Assembly: GCF_019207025.1 (NCBI RefSeq)
Contig: NZ_JAEEGC010000134.1
Location: 1 to 43,284 of the forward strand
Length of the DNA: 43,284 nucleotides
Direction: 5' to 3'
DNA from: Clostridium thailandense
GTDB lineage: Bacteria > Bacillota > Clostridia > Clostridiales > Clostridiaceae
Shown: positions 42,928 through 43,284 of the stretch, piece by piece
Numbering within the stretch: position 1 is the first letter of the stretch
How the letters are laid out: every line of letters begins with the position of its first letter
Program-made: the position numbers and the translations under genes
The notes under the pieces: model-generated
Database searches by the model: none
The model's input: the letters and a program-made list of their open reading frames with translations, nothing else
Told to the model about the DNA's origin: nothing

Positions 42928-43284
42928 TTATTTCTTTTGACCAAATATTCCTTCTCTGTATGCTCCAATATATTCCATGCAGTACTCGTCTTCACCTAAT
43001 AGTGCTTCTGTTGCAAACAACATTCCTACTAAATCCTGATTTAATGGATCAAGTATAAAGCTGTCCATTCCTGCATTCATAGAAAGTACTGCAAATGCCT
43101 GATTAACAATTTTTCTAGCTGGAAGATTAAAGGAGATATTGCTGACAGCTCCAGTGACATGAATCGTAGGATACTGTTTTTTGATTGATTTTATAACTTC
43201 CGTTACCATAGTGATCCCATCTTCTGATGTACATAGCATTTCAACTAATGGATCAATATGCAACCTAGACGGATCAATGTTGTA
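42928..43284 (-). CDS. Methyltetrahydrofolate-type methyltransferase II, partial (5' end outside window)
   Basis: The visible 118 residues read in frame from the window edge and end at 42928. The text KKQYPTIHVTGAVSNISFNLPARKIVNQAF matches pterin-binding methyltransferases (AcsE/MtgA/MtvA type), which transfer the corrinoid-bound methyl to tetrahydrofolate. The conserved G-x-SNISF-x-LP region and the late DSFILDPLNQDLVGML are typical. Full members have about 260-270 residues, so more than half is missing. The TTG at 43263 is internal and not a true start. First visible gene of a three-gene set with the corrinoid protein and methyltransferase I. Confidence 0.88.
   Translation of the reverse strand, partial: YNIDPSRLHIDPLVEMLCTSEDGITMVTEVIKSIKKQYPTIHVTGAVSNISFNLPARKIVNQAFAVLSMNAGMDSFILDPLNQDLVGMLFATEALLGEDEYCMEYIGAYREGIFGQKK

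Overview
The window reads as the chromosome of a low-GC, butyrate-type Clostridium, probably an acetogenic or methyl-group-using species. This is inferred from the AT-rich sequence, strong GGAGG-type ribosome binding sites, a complete thl-crt-bcd-etfB-etfA-hbd butyryl-CoA set, corrinoid methyltransferase genes and pyruvate phosphate dikinase. The species cannot be fixed from the sequence alone.

Layout. 0-7.4 kb (minus strand): a decayed aldo/keto reductase, ppdK, a type 1 isopentenyl-diphosphate isomerase, then a UbiD decarboxylase / UbiX prenyltransferase / LpdD-like operon, a small unknown gene and a LysR regulator at 7.8-8.7 kb. 9.0-14.9 kb: a ChlI-type AAA+ ATPase (minus), a TetR regulator (plus), a membrane diguanylate cyclase (minus) and an orphan UroD-family methyltransferase (plus). 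The ATPase and methyltransferase promoters are near-copies of each other. Each carries two 23-bp palindromes 64 bp apart, one just upstream of -35 and one just downstream of -10, which suggests a shared regulon, most simply of the TetR protein between them.

15.0-22.2 kb (plus): a DUF1659/DUF2922 gene pair, then a prophage-like replication cassette of two sigma-like proteins, a DnaD-type initiator and a DnaC-type loader. The loader is split inside its Walker A motif by a 3.47-kb element with three overlapping tyrosine recombinase genes, a Recombinase-in-Trio (RIT) element. Its 87-bp inverted ends have mirror-symmetric decamer spacing, and removing the insertion restores an in-frame 270-residue loader.

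22.3-32.0 kb (minus): a defence-like block with an orphan MNT-type nucleotidyltransferase, a type I restriction-modification operon hsdM-hsdS-hsdR, and an AAA-ATPase/PD-(D/E)XK protein.

32.3-40.7 kb (minus): the butyryl-CoA operon thl-crt-bcd-etfB-etfA, then hbd after a 720-bp gap filled by two different hairpin-rich repeats. A good -24/-12 (sigma-54) promoter lies before thl, with two half-palindromes 52 bp apart further upstream. The next gene encodes a PAS/AAA+/Fis sigma-54 activator, the likely regulator. 41.2-43.3 kb (minus): a UroD-family methyltransferase I, a corrinoid protein and a truncated methyltransferase II, forming an O-demethylase or methylamine-type methyl transfer set that feeds tetrahydrofolate.

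Three copies of a long inverted-repeat family (7117-7258, 8827-8896, 33603-33864) and one GACAGAG-bounded multi-hairpin repeat (33186-33414) lie between genes. No tRNA, rRNA or CRISPR array was seen.
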